Of a stretch of 64,000 bases of DNA, positions 52,405-60,761 are shown piece by piece. Position 1 is the stretch's first letter. The number at the start of each line of letters is the position of its first letter. Source of the stretch: Kluyvera ascorbata_C (GTDB lineage: Bacteria; Pseudomonadota; Gammaproteobacteria; Enterobacterales; Enterobacteriaceae); contig NZ_JBIQOI010000010.1 in assembly GCF_044197065.1 (NCBI RefSeq), positions 62,001 to 126,000 on the forward strand, given 5' to 3'. The notes below the pieces were generated by a model that made no database searches, was not told where the DNA came from, and saw only the letters and a list, made by a program, of their open reading frames with translations. The translations under genes were made by a program, and so were the position numbers.

Positions 52405-53401
52405 GCCCATCGTATTTAGCGGCGCACAGCCGTCAGGTGAACTGACCATCGGTAACTACATGGGTGCGTTGCGTCAGTGGGTCAACATGCAGGACGACTA
52501 CCACTGCATCTACTGCATCGTGGATCAGCATGCGATTACCGTCCGCCAGGACCCACAGGCGCTGCGTAAAGCGACGCTGGACACGCTGGCGCTGTATCTG
52601 GCCTGCGGTATTGACCCGGAAAAAAGCACCATCTTTGTACAGTCTCACGTGCCGGAACATGCACAGCTGGGCTGGGCGCTGAACTGCTACACCTATTTCG
52701 GTGAGCTGAGCCGTATGACCCAGTTCAAAGATAAATCCGCTCGCTACGCGGAAAACATCAACGCCGGTCTGTTTGACTACCCGGTGCTGATGGCGGCAGA
52801 TATCCTGCTGTATCAAACTAACCAGGTGCCGGTTGGTGAAGACCAGAAGCAGCATTTAGAGCTGAGCCGCGATATCGCCCAGCGCTTTAACGCCATTTAT
52901 GGTGATGTGTTCAAAGTACCTGAGCCGTTTATTCCTAAGTCCGGCGCGCGCGTGATGTCACTGCTTGAGCCGACGAAGAAGATGTCCAAGTCTGACGATA
53001 ACCGCAACAACGTGATTGGCCTGCTGGAAGACCCGAAATCCGTGGTTAAGAAGATCAAACGCGCGATGACCGACTCCGAAGAGCCGCCTGTTATTCGTTA
53101 CGACCTGAAAGAGAAAGCGGGCGTTTCTAACCTGCTGGATATCCTTTCCGGCGTCACCGGCCAGAGCATCCCTGAGTTGGAAAAACACTTTGAAGGCAAG
53201 ATGTATGGCCACCTGAAGGGTGAAGTGGCAGAAGCCGTTTCCGGTATGCTGACTGAGCTGCAGGAGCGTTATAATCGCTTCCGCAATGACGAAGCATTCC
53301 TGCAGAAAATCATGAAAGACGGTGCTGATAAAGCCAGCGCACGTGCTTCACAAACGCTGAAAGCGGTATATGAAGCGATTGGTTTCGTGGCTAAGCCGTA
53401 A
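52397..53401 (+). CDS. trpS: Tryptophanyl-tRNA synthetase TrpS
   Basis: This 334-residue class I synthetase has the HIGH-equivalent TIGN at residues 17-20 within QPSGELTIGNYMG and KMSKS in TKKMSKSDDN near 195. ATG 52397 (MTKPIVFSG) overlaps the end of gph by 8 bp and gives the E. coli length. The 105-base upstream in-frame extension lies inside gph. A symmetric terminator follows 18 bp after the stop. Confidence 0.98.
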   Translation: MTKPIVFSGAQPSGELTIGNYMGALRQWVNMQDDYHCIYCIVDQHAITVRQDPQALRKATLDTLALYLACGIDPEKSTIFVQSHVPEHAQLGWALNCYTYFGELSRMTQFKDKSARYAENINAGLFDYPVLMAADILLYQTNQVPVGEDQKQHLELSRDIAQRFNAIYGDVFKVPEPFIPKSGARVMSLLEPTKKMSKSDDNRNNVIGLLEDPKSVVKKIKRAMTDSEEPPVIRYDLKEKAGVSNLLDILSGVTGQSIPELEKHFEGKMYGHLKGEVAEAVSGMLTELQERYNRFRNDEAFLQKIMKDGADKASARASQTLKAVYEAIGFVAKP

Positions 53402-53418
53402 TAGCGGTATTGATAAAT

Positions 53419-53447
53419 AAAAAAACCGGGATATATCCCGGTTTTTT
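53419..53447. terminator. Bidirectional terminator between trpS and yhfL
   Basis: CCGGG/CCCGG core with A6 and T6 flanks and a 6-nt ATATAT loop. Both orientations carry a T run, so it can stop trpS (plus strand) and yhfL (minus strand), whose stop is 20 bp beyond. Confidence 0.92.
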
Positions 53448-53466
53448 ATTATAGGGGTGAATATTA

Positions 53467-53640
53467 TTATTCAGCCTGTGCCGCGTCGCCACAGCCACCA
53501 ATAATTTTAGAAATGGAAATGGCTGGATGCAGTAAATAGTCGTATGAGCAATTATCTTTTTTGTTCTGGATGGAACCGGTGCAAGCTGTCAGAGTAGACA
53601 GCGCCAGCAGTACTGCCGCAGCTTTTAACATGTTTTTCAT
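53467..53640 (-). CDS. yhfL: Small lipoprotein YhfL
   Basis: A 57-residue protein with an N-terminal hydrophobic signal and a lipobox LTAC ending at C20. The mature part has CSYDYLLHPAISISKIIGGC, which matches what I recall of E. coli YhfL almost identically; the mature sequence has three cysteines after the lipidated one counted from C20 (C20, C31, C50). AAGGGA precedes the ATG by 8 bases. Too short for common gene callers. It is convergent with trpS and lies 236 bp upstream of the cysG stop on the same strand. The function is unknown. Confidence 0.9.
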   Translation of the reverse strand: MKNMLKAAAVLLALSTLTACTGSIQNKKDNCSYDYLLHPAISISKIIGGCGDAAQAE

Positions 53641-53876
53641 TTATAATCCCTTTTAATTAAATAATTTTATTTATGCATAATTCCATATGCTTTAATACAT
53701 GCGTGAATTAAGCCCTTAATATATAAGCTTAAAGTTAAATATTGAGTCAAATTAGTTAGTCGCTTAACTAATTAAAAATAAATTAATTTAATCTAACGAT
53801 CGGAAATAAATGAAAGAAAACAAAGAGAAGTGCGCTATAAATATCTTATAGCGCATATAAAAAGTTTGAAAATGGA

Positions 53877-55250
53877 TTAATGGTGGGAGAACCAGTTCAG
53901 CTTATTACGTAACCCTACCACGCGGCCAACGATAATCAGCGCCGGGCTTGCCATCTGCTCAGCCAGTTCACCAAGCTGCGACAGCTCTCCATCCACCACG
54001 CGTTGGTTAATGGCGGTACCGTTTTCGACAATAGCTACCGGCATATCAGCCTGCATACCGTGTTCAATCAGCTTTTGCTGGATGGTGGCGGCCTGGTTCA
54101 AACCCATATAAAACACCAGCGTCTGTTTTTCTGCCGCCAGGTTTTCCCAGTCCAGCTCACCGCCGGTTTTCAGGTGTCCGGTGACCAGACGCACGCTCTG
54201 GGCGTAGTCGCGGTGGGTCAACGGAATACCCGAGTAGGCAGAACAGCCGGAAGCGGCGGTAATGCCGGGTACAACGGAGAAGGGAATACCTGCATGGCAC
54301 AGGGTTTCCAGCTCTTCACCACCGCGGCCAAAGATAAACGGATCACCGCCTTTCAGACGCACCACGCGTTTACCCTGCTGAGCTTCGCGCAGCAGGATCT
54401 GGTTAATTTCTTCCTGCGGTACGCAGTGGTAGCCAGCACGTTTACCCACGAACACGCGGTCGGCGTCGCGGCGAACCAGATTCATAATGTCGTCGGAGAC
54501 CAGGCGGTCGTAAACCACCACGTCTGCCTGTTGGATCTGCTGTAGGCCTTTCAGGGTCAGCAGCCCGGCATCACCTGGACCAGCGCCAACCAGCACCACT
54601 TCACCGCGATGATCCAGCGGCGCGTTCAGCAGTTGTTCTGTGGTGTCCTCAATGGCCTGCTGATCCTGGTTGGCCAGCGATTGCGCCAGACGATCGTTTT
54701 CAAACAGCTTTTCCCAGAAACGGCGACGCTCACCCATGGTGGCGAACTGTTTTTTCACCCGTGAACGTAGCTTTCCTGCATAGGCGGCAACTTGTCCAAG
54801 ATGCTGCGGCAGCAGCGCTTCTAGCTTCTCGCGCAGCAGGCGTGCCAGTACCGGTGAAGTCCCGCCGGAGGAGACGGCGACCATCAGCGGAGAGCGGTCG
54901 ATAATTGACGGCATGATAAAGCTCGCCGCTTTTGGTGCGTCGACCACGTTGCAGAAGATACGTCGAGATTCCGCGGCGTCGCTGACCTGCTGGTTCACTG
55001 CGTCATCATCGGTCGCGGCAATTGCCAGCCAGCAAGGGTCGAGCAGCGTAGGCTGAAAATCGCCTTGCACCAGCGTCAACATGCCCGCCTCGGCCCAAAC
55101 GTGGAACTGTGGAACGTAATCCCGCGCGTTTACCGTCAGACGAGCGCCCGCATCCAGCAGCAAACGTGCTTTACGCTCGGCGACATCGCCACCGCCGACC
55201 AGCAAACAGTCACGATCGCGCAGTTGGCAAAAGATAGGTAAGTGATCCAA
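53877..55250 (-). CDS. cysG: Sirohaem synthase CysG
   Basis: This 457-residue trifunctional enzyme makes sirohaem for nitrite and sulfite reductases. The N-terminal Rossmann domain (LVGGGDVAERKARLLL near residue 18) performs precorrin-2 dehydrogenation and Fe chelation with the SGGTSPVLAR loop. The C-terminal part (from about 216, VVLVGAGPGDAGLLTLKG) is the SAM-dependent uroporphyrinogen III methyltransferase, with RLKGGDPFIFGRGGEE and VVPGITAASG. It lies downstream of nirBD, giving the cofactor for NirB. In E. coli nirC is between them; here it is absent. Confidence 0.98.
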   Translation of the reverse strand: MDHLPIFCQLRDRDCLLVGGGDVAERKARLLLDAGARLTVNARDYVPQFHVWAEAGMLTLVQGDFQPTLLDPCWLAIAATDDDAVNQQVSDAAESRRIFCNVVDAPKAASFIMPSIIDRSPLMVAVSSGGTSPVLARLLREKLEALLPQHLGQVAAYAGKLRSRVKKQFATMGERRRFWEKLFENDRLAQSLANQDQQAIEDTTEQLLNAPLDHRGEVVLVGAGPGDAGLLTLKGLQQIQQADVVVYDRLVSDDIMNLVRRDADRVFVGKRAGYHCVPQEEINQILLREAQQGKRVVRLKGGDPFIFGRGGEELETLCHAGIPFSVVPGITAASGCSAYSGIPLTHRDYAQSVRLVTGHLKTGGELDWENLAAEKQTLVFYMGLNQAATIQQKLIEHGMQADMPVAIVENGTAINQRVVDGELSQLGELAEQMASPALIIVGRVVGLRNKLNWFSHH

Positions 55251-55392
55251 GGGGCAACCTCACGGAATAGATAAATGCGGGGATGAATAATGCGGGTAAG
55301 GATAACAGCAGTCATCGTATGGAATATACGAATTTTCCCGCTGTTACCCCTTTAAGGTCATAAGTTTTTGGTATTACTTATGCCTAAAACGA
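55251..55392. other. cysG-nirD gap, structured and without nirC
   Basis: Only 142 bp separate nirD from cysG, too short for the formate/nitrite channel NirC found here in E. coli. The gap can fold: GGATAACAGC near 55300 pairs imperfectly with GCTGTTACC near 55340, with CGTAT...ATACG inside, plus CATAAGT/ACTTATG near 55360. The structure may act as transcript end or processing site for nirBD. Confidence 0.6.
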
Positions 55393-55719
55393 TCAGGCTT
55401 TCAGCTGCACCTGGCCATCTTTAACGCGAACTTCATAATGTGGAATGGAGTGACTTTCGTCCTCCATGCACAGGCCGTCACGCAGGCGGAAGCGCTGTTT
55501 TTTCAGCGGGCTTGCTACCCACAGTTCGCCTTGATGTTCGGCAATCAGGCCGCGAGACAGCACGCTCGACTCGAAAAAGGGGTCGATGTTGCTGATGGCG
55601 AAGACCTGGTTGTCGGCATACGGACGGAACACGGCAACCTGCTGGTTGCCCAGCAGCGCGCAGACGCCTGTTGCTGGCAGAATAGCGTCAATCTTGCAGA
55701 TATTTACCCACTGGCTCAT
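55393..55719 (-). CDS. nirD: NADH-dependent nitrite reductase small subunit NirD
   Basis: This 108-residue subunit has a Rieske-like beta fold but lacks the CxH...CxxH cluster ligands, as is usual in the family. GVCALLGNQQVAVFRP, ISNIDPFFESSVLSRG and FRLRDGLCMEDESH are the conserved parts. It overlaps nirB by ATGA and is required for NirB activity. Confidence 0.97.
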   Translation of the reverse strand: MSQWVNICKIDAILPATGVCALLGNQQVAVFRPYADNQVFAISNIDPFFESSVLSRGLIAEHQGELWVASPLKKQRFRLRDGLCMEDESHSIPHYEVRVKDGQVQLKA

Positions 55720-58259
55720 GCGTTTTCCTCCACCAGAGTGACCGGAATACGTTCATACGGTGTAGCAGGGCGGTGCTGGGCACGTTCTGCCACGACCTGG
55801 ACGTTCGGGTCACGTTGTTCGCTGTTGATAAAGTGTTTGAAGCGTACCTGGGCGGCCGGGTCGTTTACGGTCTCGGTCCATTCGCAGGCGAATGCTTCGC
55901 GCAGGCGGGCGATCTCTTCTTCCAGGTGCTGGTTCAGCCCCAATTTGTCGTCGATGATAACGGAACGCAGGTAGTCGATACCGCCTTCCAGGTTATCCAG
56001 CCACGGCGCGGTACGCGTCAGCTTATCGGCGGTGCGGATGTAGAACATCATGAAGCGGTCGAGGTATTTCACCAGAGTATCGCGGTCGAGGTCAGCGGCC
56101 AGCAGGTCTGCATGGCGTGGCTTCATCCCGCCGTTACCGCAGACGTAAAGGTTCCAGCCTTTCTCGGTGGCGATGATACCGACGTCTTTGCCCTGAGCTT
56201 CCGCACATTCACGGGTACAGCCAGAGACACCAAACTTCATCTTGTGCGGCGTACGAATGCCCTTGTAGCGGTTTTCCAGCTCTACGCCGAAGCCTACGCT
56301 GTCGCCGACGCCATAACGGCACCAGGTGCTGCCTACGCAGGTTTTCGCCATACGCAGCGCTTTGGCATAGGCATGACCGGTTTCGAAGCCGGCTTCAATC
56401 AACTGACGCCAGATTTCTGGCAGGTCATCTTTCTGCGCGCCGAAAAGGCCGATACGCTGGGAACCGGTAATTTTGGTGTACAGGTTGAATTCACGCGCGA
56501 TACGGCCCACGGCGACCAGACCTTCCGGGGTGATTTCACCGCCCGCAGAACGTGGGATCACGGAGTAGGTACCGTCTTTCTGGATGTTCGCCAGGAAGTT
56601 ATCGTTAGTGTCCTGCAGCGGCGTGTGCTGTGGCTTCAGGATGTATTCATTCCAGCAGGAGGCCAGCAGAGAACCGACGGTTGGTTTACAAATTTCGCAG
56701 CCGTAACCTTTACCGTATTTCGCCAGCAGTTCGTCGAAGGTTTTGATGCCTTCTACGCGGATCAGGTGATACAGCTCCTGACGGGTAAAGGCGAAGTGTT
56801 CGCACAGGCTGTGGTTGACTTCGATACCCTGCTTCGCCAGCTCGGCGTTCAGCACCTGAGTCACCAGCGGGATACAGCCACCGCAGCCGGTACCGGCTTT
56901 GGTTTCGGCTTTCAGTGCGGCAACGGTGTGGCAGCCTTTGTTGATAGCGGCAATCAGGTCGCCTTTAGAGACGTCAAAGCAGGAACAAATCTGCGCGCTG
57001 TCCGGCAGTTTATCGACGCCGATAGACGGTTTACCGCTGCTGGCGTGCGCTGGCAGAATCAGTGAATCCGGGTTTTCTGGCAGTTCGATAGCGTTCAACG
57101 CCAGCTGCAGCAGGTTGCCGTAGTCGCTGGTATCACCAACCAATACCGCACCGAGCAGGGTTTTGTTGTCTTCGCTTACGATAAGACGTTTGTAGACTTC
57201 TTTGCTTTCGTCGAGATAGACGTAGCTGCGCGCGCCCGGCGTACGGCCGTGCGCATCGCCGATACCGCCGACGTCTACGCCCAGCAGCTTCAGCTTGGCG
57301 CTCATATCCGCGCCCTGGAAGGCGTTTGGCGTGCCGAGGATATGATCAACGGCGACCTGCGCCATTTTATAACCCGGTGCGACCAGGCCGTAGACGCGGT
57401 TTTTCCAGCTGGCGCATTCGCCGATAGCGTAGATATCCGGGTCAGAGGTCTGGCAGCTGTCGTTAATCAGGATACCGCCGCGCTGGCCGACTTCCAGGCC
57501 GCACTGGGTGGCCAGCTTGTCGCGTGGGCGAATACCGGTAGAGAAGACGATGAAGTCGATTTCCAGCTGGCTACCGTCGGCAAAACGCATGGTTTTGCGG
57601 CCGTTTTCGCCTTCCTGAACAATCTCTTTGGTGTTTTTGCTGGTGTGAACTTTCACACCCATGCTTTCAATTTTACGCTTGAGCTGTTCGCCGCCCATCT
57701 GATCAAGCTGTTCAGCCATCAGCATTGGAGCGAACTCAATGACGTGGGTTTCCACGCCGAGGTTTTTCAGCGCGCCGGCTGCTTCGAGGCCGAGCAGGCC
57801 GCCGCCGACTACCGCGCCGCGCTTACTACGGCGGGCACAGGCTTCAATGGCGTTCAGATCTTCAATCGTACGGTAAACGAAGCAGTCCTGAGTTTCAGAC
57901 CCTTTGATTGGCGGGATCCACGGATAGGAGCCGGTCGCCATGATCAGCTTGTCATAAAAGACGGTACGGCCTGCGCTGGAGTGAATCACCTTCTCTTTAC
58001 GGTTGATGGTGATGGCGCGTTCACCGACCAGCACCTTCACGCCGTGCTTCTCATAGTAACCTTCACGCACCAGCGACAGCTCTTCTGCCGTGTGGTGGGA
58101 GAAGTAGGAGGAGAGGTGTACGCGGTCGTAGGCGATGCGGGGTTCTTCACAGAAGACGGTGATATCGAACTGGCTGGCGTCGGACTTATCGAGAAGATCC
58201 TCGATAAAGCGGTGGCCGACCATGCCGTTACCGATAATTGCGAGTCTGACTTTGCTCAT
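55716..58259 (-). CDS. nirB: NADH-dependent nitrite reductase large subunit NirB
   Basis: This 847-residue cytoplasmic enzyme reduces nitrite to ammonium. The N-terminal FAD/NAD domains start IIGNGMVGHRFIEDL and include VVGGGLLGLEAAGALK. A BFD-like [2Fe-2S] region (CSCFDVSKGDL...GTGCGGC) is near 425-465. The C-terminal sirohaem/[4Fe-4S] domain has the cysteine pairs CVGSTWC near 640 and CTRECAEAQGKDVG near 680. FNR and NarL/P sites precede it, and cysG supplies sirohaem. Confidence 0.98.
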   Translation of the reverse strand: MSKVRLAIIGNGMVGHRFIEDLLDKSDASQFDITVFCEEPRIAYDRVHLSSYFSHHTAEELSLVREGYYEKHGVKVLVGERAITINRKEKVIHSSAGRTVFYDKLIMATGSYPWIPPIKGSETQDCFVYRTIEDLNAIEACARRSKRGAVVGGGLLGLEAAGALKNLGVETHVIEFAPMLMAEQLDQMGGEQLKRKIESMGVKVHTSKNTKEIVQEGENGRKTMRFADGSQLEIDFIVFSTGIRPRDKLATQCGLEVGQRGGILINDSCQTSDPDIYAIGECASWKNRVYGLVAPGYKMAQVAVDHILGTPNAFQGADMSAKLKLLGVDVGGIGDAHGRTPGARSYVYLDESKEVYKRLIVSEDNKTLLGAVLVGDTSDYGNLLQLALNAIELPENPDSLILPAHASSGKPSIGVDKLPDSAQICSCFDVSKGDLIAAINKGCHTVAALKAETKAGTGCGGCIPLVTQVLNAELAKQGIEVNHSLCEHFAFTRQELYHLIRVEGIKTFDELLAKYGKGYGCEICKPTVGSLLASCWNEYILKPQHTPLQDTNDNFLANIQKDGTYSVIPRSAGGEITPEGLVAVGRIAREFNLYTKITGSQRIGLFGAQKDDLPEIWRQLIEAGFETGHAYAKALRMAKTCVGSTWCRYGVGDSVGFGVELENRYKGIRTPHKMKFGVSGCTRECAEAQGKDVGIIATEKGWNLYVCGNGGMKPRHADLLAADLDRDTLVKYLDRFMMFYIRTADKLTRTAPWLDNLEGGIDYLRSVIIDDKLGLNQHLEEEIARLREAFACEWTETVNDPAAQVRFKHFINSEQRDPNVQVVAERAQHRPATPYERIPVTLVEENA

Positions 58260-58317
58260 TTTTGCCTCGATTTCTATTCTAATACTGCCTACCTTAACGA
58301 TTCAGCTATTGGGATTA

Positions 58318-58331
58318 TTGATACAAATCAA
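58318..58331 (-). promoter_or_regulatory. Perfect FNR site of nirB
   Basis: TTGAT-ACAA-ATCAA matches all ten conserved positions of the FNR consensus. If it sits at -41.5 as in E. coli, transcription begins near 58283. Confidence 0.88.
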
Positions 58332-58344
58332 TTTAGCCTTTACC

Positions 58345-58360
58345 TACCCCTTAATGAGTA
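58345..58360. promoter_or_regulatory. Perfect NarL/NarP 7-2-7 site of nirB
   Basis: TACCCCT-TA-ATGAGTA matches TACYYMT-N2-AKRRGTA at every position. Its centre is 28 bp from the FNR centre, the spacing expected for -69.5 and -41.5. Confidence 0.88.
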
Positions 58361-58516
58361 GCGTGATGATTTTTAAGTGGTTTTGTAAGTTGCGGAAAAT
58401 ACTCAACTTTATGGTCTGTGTGTTTTTTGAGCAAAAAGAGTGAAAAACCGGCGAAAGGAGAGGGGGAGGTGTTTGTTAGCTTTGAAAGAGGTTTTAGGTA
58501 TCCTCAGCCCACATCC

Positions 58517-58592
58517 TGTAGGCCGGATAAGCGAAGCGCATCCGGCGCTCTGTGGCACTTTGCCGGATGGCGCTTCGCTTATCCGGCCTACA
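58517..58592. repeat. REP pair after tsgA
   Basis: GTAGGCCGGATAAGCGAAGC... (58517-58547) and TGCCGGATGGCGCTTCGCTT... (58561-58592) are opposed REP palindromes between the tsgA stop and the nirB promoter. Confidence 0.88.
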
Positions 58593-58648
58593 ACGGAAAG
58601 GGAGCGCAGCAGCTTGCCCCTCTTCACACCGAAAAGGGGCGCGGCAGA

Positions 58649-59830
58649 TTAGTGAGAAGCGCTCACCGCATGCTGGCGATGGCGGCTTACAAAGCCCAGA
58701 ACCAGACACATCACGAACACCACAGCGTACAGACCGTTGGCGGTGGTCAGCGCTGCCAGTGGGCCGCTGTGGGCAACGATAGGCCCGGTGACCACGAAGG
58801 TCAGCATGGTGCCAATGGTGCCGCAGGTCAGAACAAAGTTAACCAGTTTTGGTGAGGCGATTTTAGTCTGCAGCGAACCCAGCGTAATGATGGAGGTATA
58901 GATAGCGCTGGAGAAGAAGCCCAGAGTCAGAATGAACCAGGCCAGGTGCTGCGGCTCGCCGTGGTTGAACAGGTACATCATCACGGTCGCGATACCGGCC
59001 AGAACGGTCAGGATACGCTGCAGGTCGAAGAAGCGCAGAATAAAGCTGAAGGCCCACATACCGAACATATAGGACATCCAGAAATCACTCACCAACTGGC
59101 CCGCGTCGTTCAGGCTCATGCCCAGACCTTTGGCGTATTCCGGTACCCAGGAGATGAAGCCCAGCTGACCCAGGATGTAGCACAGCGCAGCGATGGACAG
59201 GAACAGCACGCCGATGCCCCATTTCTCTTTCACTACCGGCTGGTCGCTGGTTTGTGCTTTCTTGCCCAGAACCGGGAATTCGCAGCCCAGGGTCAGCACG
59301 AAGATAGCGACATAGATGAGGCCGATGCAGGCGTAAACCCAGTACCACTCAATCGTACGCGCCAGCAGCCAGGCGGCGAGCATTGGGAAGATCATCCCGG
59401 CCATGCTGAAGAAGGAGTCGGTAAACAGCAGACGCGCGCCGCGCTGACGACCTTCATACATATGGGTGATCAGGAAAGTACCAATGGACATGGTGATACC
59501 GCTGACCAGGCCCAGCACGAACATCGCCGCAGAGAATAGCGCCAGGCTATGGCTGGTCATCAGCCCGATAACCGCTAATACCATCAAAATGAAGCCGAAA
59601 CGCAGCTGAGTTTTCAGCGGGACGATTTCCATCAGCCAGGCATTGAGGAAAATAGAGATCAGGATCCCAGCGTTCAGGAAGGTAAAGGTGTTACTCATGC
59701 TGGAAACGGGCAGATTAAAGTAATCGGCGATATTTCCCATCACCATCCCGGTGACGATAACCAACGCACCGGTAAGGGCGTAGGAGAAGAAGCTGATCCA
59801 TGTGAGCTTGGTACGATTGCTGTTAGTCAT
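58649..59830 (-). CDS. tsgA: MFS transporter TsgA
   Basis: This 393-residue protein has about 12 membrane helices and is an MFS member close to E. coli TsgA (YhfC) in length and sequence as recalled. The N-terminal TWISFFSYALTGALVIVTGM and the central GMSLNDAGQLVSDFWMSYMF are the visible conserved parts. TsgA was linked to tellurite/selenite resistance and nitrogen-related expression in Salmonella, but the substrate is unknown. It is divergent from ppiA and upstream of nirB on the same strand. Confidence 0.94.
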   Translation of the reverse strand: MTNSNRTKLTWISFFSYALTGALVIVTGMVMGNIADYFNLPVSSMSNTFTFLNAGILISIFLNAWLMEIVPLKTQLRFGFILMVLAVIGLMTSHSLALFSAAMFVLGLVSGITMSIGTFLITHMYEGRQRGARLLFTDSFFSMAGMIFPMLAAWLLARTIEWYWVYACIGLIYVAIFVLTLGCEFPVLGKKAQTSDQPVVKEKWGIGVLFLSIAALCYILGQLGFISWVPEYAKGLGMSLNDAGQLVSDFWMSYMFGMWAFSFILRFFDLQRILTVLAGIATVMMYLFNHGEPQHLAWFILTLGFFSSAIYTSIITLGSLQTKIASPKLVNFVLTCGTIGTMLTFVVTGPIVAHSGPLAALTTANGLYAVVFVMCLVLGFVSRHRQHAVSASH

Positions 59831-59951
59831 GACTGGCCTGTGAATAGTTGTGTAAAGCGCGTTGACTCTGCGCTGAGCGAGCAGATTTTAGACATAGGAG
59901 TGATGCATTCATAGTTTTATTACGCAAATGCTCTCTTATTACATTTTTGAG

Positions 59952-59967
59952 TGTGATCTTGATCACA
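59952..59967. promoter_or_regulatory. Perfect CRP site between tsgA and ppiA
   Basis: TGTGA-TCTTGA-TCACA matches both half-sites exactly and is symmetric (TGATC...GATCA core). It is about 122 bp from tsgA and 142 bp from ppiA. CRP is known to act on E. coli ppiA. Confidence 0.88.
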
Positions 59968-60108
59968 TAATGAAATCTGCACTTTATTACCCTGATCATT
60001 ATTAACCGTTTCAGTCACGTAAACTTTAGTAAAGCACTGGCCTGAGGGACTATCCCTCTTTAGAATCAAGCCACTTGCTTTCTCTACTGCACCGTTAAAG
60101 GAATTCTC

Positions 60109-60675
60109 ATGCTCAAATCAACTCTGGCGGCCATGGCGGCTGTGTTTGCACTCTCTGCGCCCGTGGCTTTAGCAGCAACCAATAATCCCCACGTGCTGCT
60201 GACGACTTCGGCGGGCAACATTGAGCTGCAGCTCGACAGCCAGAAAGCGCCGGTCTCCGTTGAAAACTTCCTGAACTACGTTAATAGCGGCTTTTATAAC
60301 AACACCACGTTCCACCGCGTGATCCCGGGCTTTATGGTTCAGGGCGGCGGCTTTAACGAACAGATGCAGCAGAAGCAGCCGAATCCACCGATCAAAAACG
60401 AAGCTGATAACGGCCTGCGTAATACCCGTGGCACTATCGCTATGGCGCGTACTGCTGATAAAGATAGCGCAACCAGCCAGTTCTTTATCAACGTGGCGGA
60501 CAACGCTTTCCTGGACCACGGCCAGCGTGACTTTGGCTACGCGGTATTTGGTAAAGTTGTGAAGGGGATGGATGTGGCAGACAAAATTGCCCAGGTGCCG
60601 ACCCACAACGTTGGTCCGTACCAGAACGTCCCTTCCAAACCGATTGTGATCCTGTCGGCGAAAGTCCTGCCGTAA
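60109..60675 (+). CDS. ppiA: Periplasmic peptidyl-prolyl cis-trans isomerase A (PpiA)
   Basis: This 188-residue cyclophilin has a signal peptide (1-22, cut after ALA) and a complete cyclophilin domain: NFLNYVNSGFYNNTTFHRVI, PGFMVQGGGF and ATSQFFINVADNAFLD. It accelerates proline isomerisation in the periplasm but is not essential. AAAGGAATT lies upstream. In E. coli yhfG and fic lie between ppiA and pabA, but here pabA follows after 86 bp. Confidence 0.97.
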   Translation: MLKSTLAAMAAVFALSAPVALAATNNPHVLLTTSAGNIELQLDSQKAPVSVENFLNYVNSGFYNNTTFHRVIPGFMVQGGGFNEQMQQKQPNPPIKNEADNGLRNTRGTIAMARTADKDSATSQFFINVADNAFLDHGQRDFGYAVFGKVVKGMDVADKIAQVPTHNVGPYQNVPSKPIVILSAKVLP

Positions 60676-60761
60676 TCAGTACGGGGCGGCATCTGGCATG
60701 AGGCTGCCGTCCCGTCACTAAAGTTGGTAGAATGGCGGCAGATTGAATGACCGGAGCCGCC

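Larger units (their letters stand above)
58260..58648. other. nirB promoter region and tsgA 3' region (no gene)
   Basis: This 389-bp gap contains the nirB promoter (FNR site 58318-58331, NarL/P site 58345-58360) and a REP pair 58517-58592 near the tsgA stop. No supported gene is present. Confidence 0.85.

Noticed and set aside
55251..55392. Remnant of nirC in the cysG-nirD gap
   Set aside because: No frame in 142 bp resembles a FocA/NirC segment; it is described as an absence, not a pseudogene.
55773..58361. Two long plus-strand open frames (430 and 370 codons) opposite nirB
   Set aside because: They are antisense shadows of a highly conserved GC-rich gene; no recognisable domain or ribosome site.
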